A stretch of DNA of 5,576 bases from Phycisphaerae bacterium. GTDB lineage: Bacteria > Planctomycetota > Phycisphaerae > Sedimentisphaerales > SG8-4. The DNA lies in the NCBI GenBank assembly GCA_030614945.1, contig JAUXAH010000141.1:1-5576 (forward strand), read 5' to 3'. Both the position numbers and the translations under genes were made by a program. The notes beneath the pieces are model-generated. The model saw nothing but the letters and a program-made list of their open reading frames with translations. It was not told the origin of the DNA and did no database searches. Below, piece by piece: positions 1 through 5,296 of this stretch (positions within the stretch are counted from its first letter, which is position 1; each line of letters begins with the position of its first letter).

Positions 1-597
1 CATCAAACTAAAATCTTCCCCCGTATTCTTTACGATAAGGCCGGTAACGCAAGTGGCACTGGTGGCTGTGAATAAAGCATCAACAAAGCTCATTTTTTCA
101 GTATCAGGAGCGGACGACCTCGGCAGCATCAGCAAACCCGCACCTGAGATTATCAAAACCAGAAAACTTGCGATAAGTGTCCGCGTTGGACTTTTGCCCG
201 ATGCTGCCAGATTTACGCTTGTCCTGCAAAGCTTGGTGACTACCTGTAAGACAAGATAAATACCCACTGCAAAATGCCGAAGTGTTTCAGGGTCATCTCT
301 ATAAAACCAACGGCCTGCTCCGAGCACAGCAATACCGAGTGCAAGCAAAAACGGAACTTCAAACCAGTTTCCCCGCCAGAATTCCCCCATCGAAACCGCA
401 TTGGAGAGCCGAATTATTTTCTCAACTATGAAAACGCAAAGCAAAGCAACCTGAACAGCATATAAAATCCGCGCCGGCAGCAGGGGCTCATCAAAGCCGA
501 ACAGCACAACAAAAGACGCCGCCACCACCGCCGCAGTCAAGGCGTTAACGCCGATTAAAACTTTCTCCAGCCGTTTGTTTTTATAATGTATCTGCAT
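1..597 (-). CDS. TrkH/KtrB-family potassium transporter, N-terminal part (runs off left edge)
   Basis: Translation from the ATG at 597 stays open for 199 codons to the left edge, so only the N-terminus is present. The family forms the membrane-embedded K+ (or Na+-coupled K+) uptake subunit, usually paired with a cytoplasmic TrkA/KtrA regulator that is not seen here. The diagnostic stretch is residues 168-190: an MSFVDALFTATSATCVTGL-type segment, which is the first pore helix and selectivity-filter loop with its TCVTGL filter. The canonical first membrane helix lies at about 139-158. Ahead of it are four more hydrophobic segments at about 13-34, 43-61, 79-97 and 107-122, an extension that short KtrB proteins lack. 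No clear Shine-Dalgarno precedes the ATG, and the frame stays open upstream through the A/T-rich spacer to a stop near 705, so the start is less certain than the family. The gene follows recG on the same strand after 126 bases and could be read through from it or have its own promoter. trkH and ktrB cannot be told apart from this fragment. Confidence 0.85.
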   Translation of the reverse strand, partial: MQIHYKNKRLEKVLIGVNALTAAVVAASFVVLFGFDEPLLPARILYAVQVALLCVFIVEKIIRLSNAVSMGEFWRGNWFEVPFLLALGIAVLGAGRWFYRDDPETLRHFAVGIYLVLQVVTKLCRTSVNLAASGKSPTRTLIASFLVLIISGAGLLMLPRSSAPDTEKMSFVDALFTATSATCVTGLIVKNTGEDFSLM

Positions 598-723
598 AGT
601 AATAGCGTAAAACGTAAAGCGAAAAATGTAAAACCAAAACTTAAAATTTAAAACCAAACCAAAATGAAAAAGTTTTGAGTTTTAACTTATGATTTTTAGT
701 TTTTAGCTTTCAGCTTTTAATTT
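598..723. repeat. A/T-rich low-complexity spacer with mirrored strand bias
   Basis: This spacer separates the recG stop from the potassium transporter start. Bases 601-670 are A-rich on the plus strand and built from variants of short words such as GTAAAAC, GTAAAGC, AAAACC and AAAATTTAAAACC. Bases 671-726 are T-rich, built from AGTTTTGAGTTTTAAC, TTTTTAGTTTTTAGC and CAGCTTTTAATTTTT. The abrupt switch near 670 means the halves can pair imperfectly, although I see no long perfect stem. It encodes no convincing protein. Similar degenerate 7-8-base A/T words occur in spacers of Planctomycetota-type genomes, as far as I recall. A promoter for the downstream transporter gene could be hidden here but cannot be singled out. 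Confidence 0.55.
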
Positions 724-2895
724 TTATGCGACATCCGCTAATCCGAGCGAATCGCCGAACTTAGCCAGCAGCGCCTGTCGAATATTTTTGTGCTGTGGGC
801 TTGTTAACATCGGGTCTTGCGAGACCAGCTCGAATGCGTTTTTCCTTGCCATAACCAGCAGTTCGTAATCATCCACGATATTTGCGATTTTCAAATCGGG
901 CAGGCCGTGCTGCCGTGTGCTAAACAGTTCTCCCGGCCCACGTAACCGTAAATCATGCTCAGCTATCTCAAAGCCGTCATCGCTCCTGGTCATTATTTCG
1001 AGTCTGCCCTTTGCTACCTCGCTTTCGGTCTCTGCAAACAAAAGACAGTACGATTTAGCTTCTCCCCTTCCGATACGCCCTCTCAACTGATGCAATTGTG
1101 CCAGCCCGAATCTGTCCGCTCCCTCTATGACCATTATCGTTGCGTTCGGCACATCCACGCCCACCTCTACCACCACAGTAGAAACCAACACATCAATTTT
1201 GCCTCTGCGAAATTCCGACATAATTTTCTGCTTCTTTTCAGATGGCATCCGGCCGTGCAGAAGCTCAACAGTAAATTCCGGAAAAACTTCTGTAGAGAGA
1301 TTCTCCCATTCATCAGTTGCCGCCTTGATATCGTCGCTTTCCTCACCCCGCCCCTCATAAGAGGGGCTGGCCTCAAGCGTAGTTATCCGCGGATACACAA
1401 AATACGCCTGTTTCTTTGCCTTCAGGCGCTCTCGGATAAACTGGTATGCTTTTTGGCGGTTGTGTCGGCCGACCCAGCGCGTAATAACATCACCTCTGCC
1501 CGGCGGCGAATGCTTGATAATAGAAACGTCCAAATCGCCGAAAGCGGTCATCGCCAGCGTCCGGGGGATAGGCGTGGCCGTCATAACAAGACAATGCGGG
1601 GTGGTTTGCTTTCGCAGTTGTGCCCTCTGTGCAACTCCAAATTTATGCTGCTCATCAATCACAACCAGGCCGAGCTTTTGAAATTCTATATCTTTCTGCA
1701 ACAATGCCACCGTCCCGACGACAATATCCATCGCTCCACGCCCTATCTGGTCCAAAAGCTCTGTCCTCTTTTTACCGGTCAATCCCCCTGTTATCAAAAC
1801 CCTTCTTACTTTGCTGTTCTTTAAATATCTTTCGATACTCAAAAAATGCTGAGCGGCCAAAATCTCTGTAGGTGCCATAATGGCCACTTGCGTTCTGTTG
1901 GCAACCGCCAGCAAAGCCGCATAAAGTGCCACGACCGTTTTGCCCGACCCAACGTCACCCTGCAACAGCCGATTCATCGGCTCAGGTTTTGCCATATCCG
2001 CAGCAATTTCGGCTATTGCGCCGTTCTGGTCTTCGGTGAGCAAAAACGGAAAACGCCTTCTAATTCGGGAGTCGATTTCGTCGCTGCAACGGCACGGAGT
2101 CGCCGTTGAAAAATGCTGCATCCGAAACCGGCGAAGCGCCAATCCCAACTGCATCAAAAATAACTCATCATACTTTAATCTGCGTTTTGCCCGGGCAAGT
2201 TTTTTTTCGTCCGGCGGCAAATGTATCCAGGCAAACGCATCTTTTCTGCCGATTAGATTGGCTTTCGCCAGAAAGCTCTTATCGTAAAACTCCGGCACAA
2301 GCTCATCAACTGCGTCACGCACGCGTCCGATTATCTTTTTGATTTGCCTGCTGGAGAGTTTGCTGCAAGCAGGATAAACACCGCCGCTGAAATACTCATC
2401 CGGCTCCGAACTTCTCTCGTCGAGCACCAAAAATTTCGGATTGGTCATCTGTAACTGATGCTTATATAAAGCGACCTTGCCCGAGGCCATTATTACCTGG
2501 CCTGGTTTTAATTGATTTCGAAGATACCCGCCATGAAACCATACAATCCTGCACACCCCCGTATCATCGCTGATTATAGCTTCAAATATCGGCTGCCTGC
2601 GATAGCTCTGGTAGTCTATTGACTCGACCATACCGACAATGGTGGCTGTCCGTCCGGGCCGCATTTGATTTATCTTTATCGGCTCTGGCGAGAAATTCCA
2701 GTCCCGCGGAAAATACTCCAACAAATCCCCCACCGTCTCGACCCCCAACTGCGCAAAGGTCCTGGCTCTGGCCGGCCCGACACCTTTGAGATATTGAACC
2801 GGCGTCGATAAATCGAGCTTCTTGATTCTCGATTCTCGATTCTCGATTCTCGTCGAGCATTGAGTATCTGATTTTTCGCTATTCTTCAAAACCAT
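724..2895 (-). CDS. recG: ATP-dependent DNA helicase RecG
   Basis: RecG is a monomeric superfamily 2 helicase that regresses stalled forks and branch-migrates Holliday junctions and R-loops. With the ATG at 2895 the protein has 723 residues, against 682-693 for B. subtilis and E. coli. The N-terminal wedge/OB domain begins at the TPVQYLKGVGPARA segment (residues 31-44) and continues to about 175. The helicase core shows Walker A GDVGSGKT (313-320), the DEQH box (414-417), TATPIPRT (439-446) and QLHQLRGRIGRG (600-611). The TRG motif, here FSTRQHGLPDL, lies at about 658-668. Two oddities account for the extra length: a 12-residue insertion ASPSYEGRGEES at 509-520, and a repeat-encoded leader RIENRESRIK at about 16-25. 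The start at 2895 overlaps the pcm stop by 17 bases and has a weak GGCGAG 3-8 bases upstream; the alternative ATG at 2928 would add 11 residues. No in-frame ATG, GTG or TTG lies between the repeat and the conserved domain. All key motifs are intact, so the enzyme is probably active. Confidence 0.97.
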   Translation of the reverse strand: MVLKNSEKSDTQCSTRIENRESRIKKLDLSTPVQYLKGVGPARARTFAQLGVETVGDLLEYFPRDWNFSPEPIKINQMRPGRTATIVGMVESIDYQSYRRQPIFEAIISDDTGVCRIVWFHGGYLRNQLKPGQVIMASGKVALYKHQLQMTNPKFLVLDERSSEPDEYFSGGVYPACSKLSSRQIKKIIGRVRDAVDELVPEFYDKSFLAKANLIGRKDAFAWIHLPPDEKKLARAKRRLKYDELFLMQLGLALRRFRMQHFSTATPCRCSDEIDSRIRRRFPFLLTEDQNGAIAEIAADMAKPEPMNRLLQGDVGSGKTVVALYAALLAVANRTQVAIMAPTEILAAQHFLSIERYLKNSKVRRVLITGGLTGKKRTELLDQIGRGAMDIVVGTVALLQKDIEFQKLGLVVIDEQHKFGVAQRAQLRKQTTPHCLVMTATPIPRTLAMTAFGDLDVSIIKHSPPGRGDVITRWVGRHNRQKAYQFIRERLKAKKQAYFVYPRITTLEASPSYEGRGEESDDIKAATDEWENLSTEVFPEFTVELLHGRMPSEKKQKIMSEFRRGKIDVLVSTVVVEVGVDVPNATIMVIEGADRFGLAQLHQLRGRIGRGEAKSYCLLFAETESEVAKGRLEIMTRSDDGFEIAEHDLRLRGPGELFSTRQHGLPDLKIANIVDDYELLVMARKNAFELVSQDPMLTSPQHKNIRQALLAKFGDSLGLADVA
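1336..1371 (-). repeat. GC-rich hairpin element inserted in frame in recG
   Basis: Bases 1350-1367 form a perfect stem-loop, GCCCCTC-ATAA-GAGGGGC, with a 7-bp stem and 4-base loop. It is flanked by CCTCACCCC and TGGCC. On the minus strand it encodes ASPSYEGRGEES inside the second helicase domain of RecG. Between the strand after motif III (AYFVYPRI) and the HGRM segment, the protein has 51 residues where the E. coli sequence, recalled from memory, has 39. The difference of 12 residues, or 36 bases, matches the element. Peptides such as PSYEGRGE and, on the other strand, LTPPLIRGAG are, as I recall, typical translations of small dispersed palindromic repeats in several bacterial groups. That it is a mobile or dispersed repeat is an inference, because only one copy lies in the window. 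Confidence 0.6.
2824..2851. repeat. Four tandem copies of heptamer GATTCTC (GAGAATC on the coding strand)
   Basis: Four perfect head-to-tail copies of a 7-base unit occupy 2824-2851, followed by a partial unit (G). They lie inside the 5' end of recG, between the ATG at 2895 and the first conserved residue of the wedge domain. In the recG frame they encode the RIENRESRI segment, which is not part of the RecG fold. Because seven is not a multiple of three, gain or loss of one unit would shift the frame. Confidence 0.85.
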
Positions 2896-3580
2896 ACTCG
2901 CCGAGCAGTTTAACAAACCGAACGTCACAGATTAATCTTTGAGTAATGTGTTCTGCTTTTTTTTCGCAGACAACCAGCTCCTGTACTCCTGACAAGCCGA
3001 CCGGAGCGACTATAAAGCCGCCCTCGGCAAGCTGCTTGACCAAAGGTAGCGGCATCTTCGGCACCGCTGCAGTTATCATAATCCTGTCAAAGCAGGGTTC
3101 CCATTTTGCCATACGTTGGGAAATGGGGTCACACCTTTGCCGGGGCCAGCCGCAACTGCCATCACCAATATAGAATTCAACATTGCTAACGCCCAATCTG
3201 CCCAAAACCGCCTGAGCCGATTCAGACAACTGGCCGAATCTTTCTATCGTATAGACTTTTTTTACCAGCTTACTCAGGACAGCGGTCTGATATCCGCTGC
3301 CAGTTCCAACTTCCAGAACCTCGCAATCGCGATTGAGCCGCAGCTCCTGAGTCATCAAAGCAACAATATATGGCTGAGAAATAGTTTGGCCCATCCCGAT
3401 AGGCAGCGGGCCGTCAGCATAGGCCTGCGACTGATACGTCTGGGGCACAAACTCTTCCCGCCGAATCTCACCCATCACTCTTAGCACGTCCGGATTAGTA
3501 ATATCGCGCCCCATCAGGTCGCGGCTGACCATCTGCTGACTAGCCCCGGCAAATCTATCCTTGTTCTCCCGGCTATCCAT
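2879..3580 (-). CDS. pcm: Protein-L-isoaspartate(D-aspartate) O-methyltransferase
   Basis: Pcm is a cytoplasmic enzyme that transfers a methyl group from S-adenosylmethionine to L-isoaspartyl residues in aged proteins, starting their repair. The 233-residue protein shows the family in order: an N-terminal FAGASQQMVSRDL segment (10-22), IRREEFVP (39-46), LPIGMGQTISQPYIVALM (59-76, substrate-binding and signature region), SAM motif I VLEVGTGSGYQTAVL (88-102), the acidic strand end TIER (111-114), GDGSCGW (139-145), FDRIMITAAVPKMP (164-177) and the C-terminal VRFVKLLGEYG. The ATG at 3580 has only a weak AAAGG about 14 bases upstream, but residues before Met17 match the longer form of the family, so this start is preferred over Met17 (3532). 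An insertion of about 13 residues at 147-162 separates GW from FDRI, where E. coli has about five residues in total. The 3' end overlaps recG by 17 bases. SAM-binding motifs are intact, so activity is likely. Confidence 0.96.
   Translation of the reverse strand: MDSRENKDRFAGASQQMVSRDLMGRDITNPDVLRVMGEIRREEFVPQTYQSQAYADGPLPIGMGQTISQPYIVALMTQELRLNRDCEVLEVGTGSGYQTAVLSKLVKKVYTIERFGQLSESAQAVLGRLGVSNVEFYIGDGSCGWPRQRCDPISQRMAKWEPCFDRIMITAAVPKMPLPLVKQLAEGGFIVAPVGLSGVQELVVCEKKAEHITQRLICDVRFVKLLGEYGFEE
3095..3142 (-). repeat. REP-like palindromic insertion in frame in pcm
   Basis: This stretch encodes the extra residues RQRCDPISQRMAKWEP of Pcm. It contains inverted arms CCCATTT (3100-3106) and AAATGGG (3121-3127) around a 14-base loop, followed by GTCACACCTTTGCC. 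Read on the minus strand it runs AAAGGTGTGACCCCATTTCC, a word pattern that I recall from REP-type dispersed repeats associated with IS200-like REP transposases. The exact edges are uncertain, because the surrounding protein loop is variable; the net excess over E. coli Pcm is about 13 residues (39 bases). Only one copy is visible, so its repeated nature is inferred. Confidence 0.5.
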
Positions 3581-3649
3581 AGCTGTAATAATCGCCTTTT
3601 ACCTGCGGTTTTGCAAACCAAATTTTCTACCCGGATTAGGGGAGCTCCA

Positions 3650-3677
3650 TTGCTATTACGCCGCCAAATGATAAAAT
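3650..3677 (+). promoter_or_regulatory. Candidate sigma-70-type promoter for the lipoprotein-bioD unit
   Basis: TTGCTA (3650-3655, four of six bases of TTGACA) and TAAAAT (3672-3677, five of six of TATAAT) are 16 bases apart. Transcription would start near 3684, about 50 bases before the lipoprotein ATG. It lies in the 153-base spacer between the divergent pcm and lipoprotein genes. The match is moderate and this is a prediction from consensus only. Confidence 0.35.
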
Positions 3678-3721
3678 GTCATATTGACCCGGTAAATAAA
3701 CGAATTTCAAAGAAGAATCTT

Positions 3722-3728
3722 AAGGAGA
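3722..3728 (+). promoter_or_regulatory. Shine-Dalgarno that sets the lipoprotein start
   Basis: AAGGAGA stands six bases before the ATG at 3734, with its GGAG at 3724-3727. It favours this start over upstream in-frame ATGs (the frame is open from 3611), and it places the signal peptide at the very N-terminus. Confidence 0.85.
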
Positions 3729-3733
3729 GAAAA

Positions 3734-4402
3734 ATGAAGACCAAAAAGTTTCTTCCATTACTGTTAGCCTTCTTACTCAGCGGATGTTTCGATTTGGATT
3801 TGGACTTCTCTGACTTAGATTTTGATTTTTTGCCTGGAATTTCTTTACACCCCCTCTATACCGACGAGGAGCTTATATTTGAGGAGAAACTTTTAGGAGT
3901 CTGGTCTGACGGCGAGACAAAACTGGTGTTCAAAAAAAACGCGGACGCAAATTCCTATGACCTAATTTGTGAAGAGGGCGAAGAAAAGGCTCAATTTACG
4001 GCTCATCTAGTCAAGTTTGACGATATGCTGTTCCTTGACATGGCTCCAACCAGGCCAGATACTAATTCAGTTGTTTTCTCCGATATGCTCTTTTTGCCGG
4101 GCCACATTTTTATGAAAATCGAAACAGTGGAACCCGAACTGCACATGCGGTTCGTATATATGCTGGAAGTAATTGAAAACGACCCCAACTTATTGAAGCA
4201 TGAGGTTGTAAAAGAATCAAACTTGGTAATAACCGCCTCGCCGAAAGAACTGCAGAAGTTCCTGAAAGATCATGCCGATGATGAGGAGCTGTTTGAAGAG
4301 CCAAACGAATGGGGACGGGTGCAACCCAAAGACCCAAATGACCCGAATACTATTGACCCTAATCAAGCAGAGCCAAACAGTACAGAACCTGACGAGAACT
4401 GA
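3734..4402 (+). CDS. Predicted lipoprotein with acidic Pro-Asn-rich tail, function unknown
   Basis: The 222-residue product begins with a lipoprotein signal peptide: MKTKK, a hydrophobic run of leucines, then the lipobox LLSGC with the lipidated Cys18. The mature protein should be anchored to a membrane on its outer side. Straight after the Cys comes an alternating acidic-hydrophobic stretch DLDLDFSDLDFDF (20-32), then SLHPLYTDEELIFEEKLLGVWSD (about 37-59), which I recall as the start of a recurrent uncharacterised lipoprotein type in Planctomycetota and similar groups ('PLYT...LGxW'). The middle, about 60-165, looks like a beta-rich globular domain with KLVFKK, AQFTAHLVKFDDMLFLDMAPTRP and HIFMKIETVE segments. 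The last 25 residues are a low-complexity tail with DPN/EPN motifs (200-202, 203-205, 208-210, 213-215). No enzyme motif is evident. It has a good ribosome site, and bioD follows 14 bases after its stop, so the two are probably co-transcribed, although nothing in the protein suggests a role in biotin synthesis. Confidence 0.85.
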   Translation: MKTKKFLPLLLAFLLSGCFDLDLDFSDLDFDFLPGISLHPLYTDEELIFEEKLLGVWSDGETKLVFKKNADANSYDLICEEGEEKAQFTAHLVKFDDMLFLDMAPTRPDTNSVVFSDMLFLPGHIFMKIETVEPELHMRFVYMLEVIENDPNLLKHEVVKESNLVITASPKELQKFLKDHADDEELFEEPNEWGRVQPKDPNDPNTIDPNQAEPNSTEPDEN

Positions 4403-4416
4403 CAGAGCAAAACTAA

Positions 4417-5157
4417 ATGCCGATTAACCTGAACTTACCCAAAAAGGCAGGGCTTTTTGTAACCGGCACCGACACCGGCGTAGGCAAAACATTAATAGCC
4501 GGTGCCATCGCTAAAGTTTTAACTGATAACGGCCAAAAAGTCGGTGTATTCAAACCGATTGCCACCGGCTGCAAACGCAGTTGGGACGGCTTGATAAGCA
4601 ACGATACCGAGTTCCTTTCCTATTGTGCAAACAGCGAGCTGCCCCTTTCCACAATAACTCCCGTCAGTTACCTCACCGCCGCATTGCCTATTGTAAGCAC
4701 CGCTCGTGAAAGAAATCCTATAGATTTTGACAGAATCGCAGCCGCTTATAAACAAATATGCGAAAACAATGACATAATTATCGTCGAAGGCATCGGCGGT
4801 GTGCGTGTGCCCTTAACAATAGAGTTTGACCTGCTGGATTTGGCAGTTGAATTCGGCCTGCCGGTGGTGATAGTTGCCCGTCCGAATCTGGGCACGATAA
4901 ACCATACACTTATGACAATTGATTGCGTCCGGGCAGCAGAGTTAAAAATCGCAGGGGTAGTCATCAACGGCTACGATGCCACCAAAGCAGCAGTTGCCGA
5001 AGACACCGCTGAGCAGGTAATAACCCAATGCAGCGGTGTAAATGTCCTTTCGGTTGTACCTTTCGATGAGACTGTTGATATCGAAGAGCCGAATCTGGGA
5101 GAAATGATTGTTCCCTCTCTGATGGACTGCGACTGGGCAAAATTAGCCCACGAGTAA
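4417..5157 (+). CDS. bioD: ATP-dependent dethiobiotin synthetase
   Basis: BioD carboxylates 7,8-diaminopelargonic acid with CO2 and ATP to close the ureido ring of dethiobiotin, the penultimate step of biotin synthesis, in the cytoplasm. The 246-residue protein shows the family P-loop GTDTGVGKT (17-25), KPIATG (46-51, with the substrate-binding lysine), NDTEFL (62-67), TPVSYLTAALP (81-91), EGIGGVRVPL (124-133) and NLGTINHTLMTIDCVR (157-172). The EGIGG box differs from the usual EGAGG at one position, and the acidic residue is kept. Its length is slightly above the E. coli enzyme (about 225). The ATG at 4417 lacks a clear Shine-Dalgarno and is 14 bases after the lipoprotein stop, so translation may depend on read-through by ribosomes from that gene. 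No other bio gene is in the window. Confidence 0.95.
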   Translation: MPINLNLPKKAGLFVTGTDTGVGKTLIAGAIAKVLTDNGQKVGVFKPIATGCKRSWDGLISNDTEFLSYCANSELPLSTITPVSYLTAALPIVSTARERNPIDFDRIAAAYKQICENNDIIIVEGIGGVRVPLTIEFDLLDLAVEFGLPVVIVARPNLGTINHTLMTIDCVRAAELKIAGVVINGYDATKAAVAEDTAEQVITQCSGVNVLSVVPFDETVDIEEPNLGEMIVPSLMDCDWAKLAHE

Positions 5158-5228
5158 ATAAAAAGAGTACCCTCTGCAGACGCATCATCTCTCCCAAAAC
5201 CTGTGGCAAATTAAGAAAAAGCTGGCTT

Positions 5229-5257
5229 TTAACCGATTATTGATTATTCTATATACT
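5229..5257 (+). promoter_or_regulatory. Candidate sigma-70-type promoter of nadB
   Basis: TTAACC (5229-5234, four of six bases of TTGACA) and TATACT (5252-5257, five of six of TATAAT) have an ideal 17-base spacer. The start point would fall near 5264, about 33 bases before the nadB ATG. It lies in the 139-base gap after bioD and suggests nadB is transcribed separately. Confidence 0.5.
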
Positions 5258-5278
5258 TTCCAATTATCGATAATCAAT
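5239..5278. promoter_or_regulatory. Operator-like dyad around the nadB promoter
   Basis: ATTGATTAT (5239-5247) and ATAATCAAT (5270-5278) are perfect 9-base inverted arms that flank the -10 element TATACT. The right arm overlaps a perfect 12-base palindrome, ATTATCGATAAT (5263-5274), at the predicted start point. A related 12-mer, ATTATTGATTAT (5236-5247), matches it at 10 of 12 positions. The placement is that expected of a repressor site, but no known NAD-regulator box (NrtR, NiaR, NadR) is recognisable, and the regulator is unknown. The region is A/T-rich, which makes chance dyads more likely. Confidence 0.4.
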
Positions 5279-5296
5279 TGGGTGTTAGGAAGTTTT

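Noticed and set aside
701..726. AGCT-GAA-AGCT type stem just downstream of recG as a terminator.
   Set aside because: The stem has only four base pairs and is followed by A-rich, not U-rich, RNA on the transcribed strand.
955..1824. Long open frame on the plus strand opposite recG (289 codons).
   Set aside because: It lies wholly within the strongly conserved recG coding region on the other strand, has no recognisable domain and no good ribosome site, and is best seen as a shadow frame.
2824..2851. Heptamer repeats as a CRISPR array or phage-type attachment site.
   Set aside because: Units are 7 bases and directly adjacent with no spacers, and no cas or integrase gene is nearby.
2582..2860. 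Minus-strand frame starting MLDENRESR within the recG 5' end.
   Set aside because: It overlaps the conserved wedge domain of RecG in another frame and resembles no protein. It is only of interest as a possible alternative start if the heptamer number changes.
3607..3619. GGTTT-TGC-AAACC dyad between the divergent pcm and lipoprotein genes.
   Set aside because: Five-base arms in a 150-base spacer are within chance. It is not the BirA site, which has much longer spacing, although an operator cannot be excluded.
3641..3648. GGAGCTCC palindrome in the divergent spacer.
   Set aside because: Eight bases only, with no second copy or conserved context.
5217..5230. Possible terminator stem AAAAGC-TG-GCTTTT after bioD.
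   Set aside because: The stem is weak and A/T-rich, the loop is only two bases (or four with a 5-bp stem), and the T-run is just four bases, so it is not a convincing intrinsic terminator.
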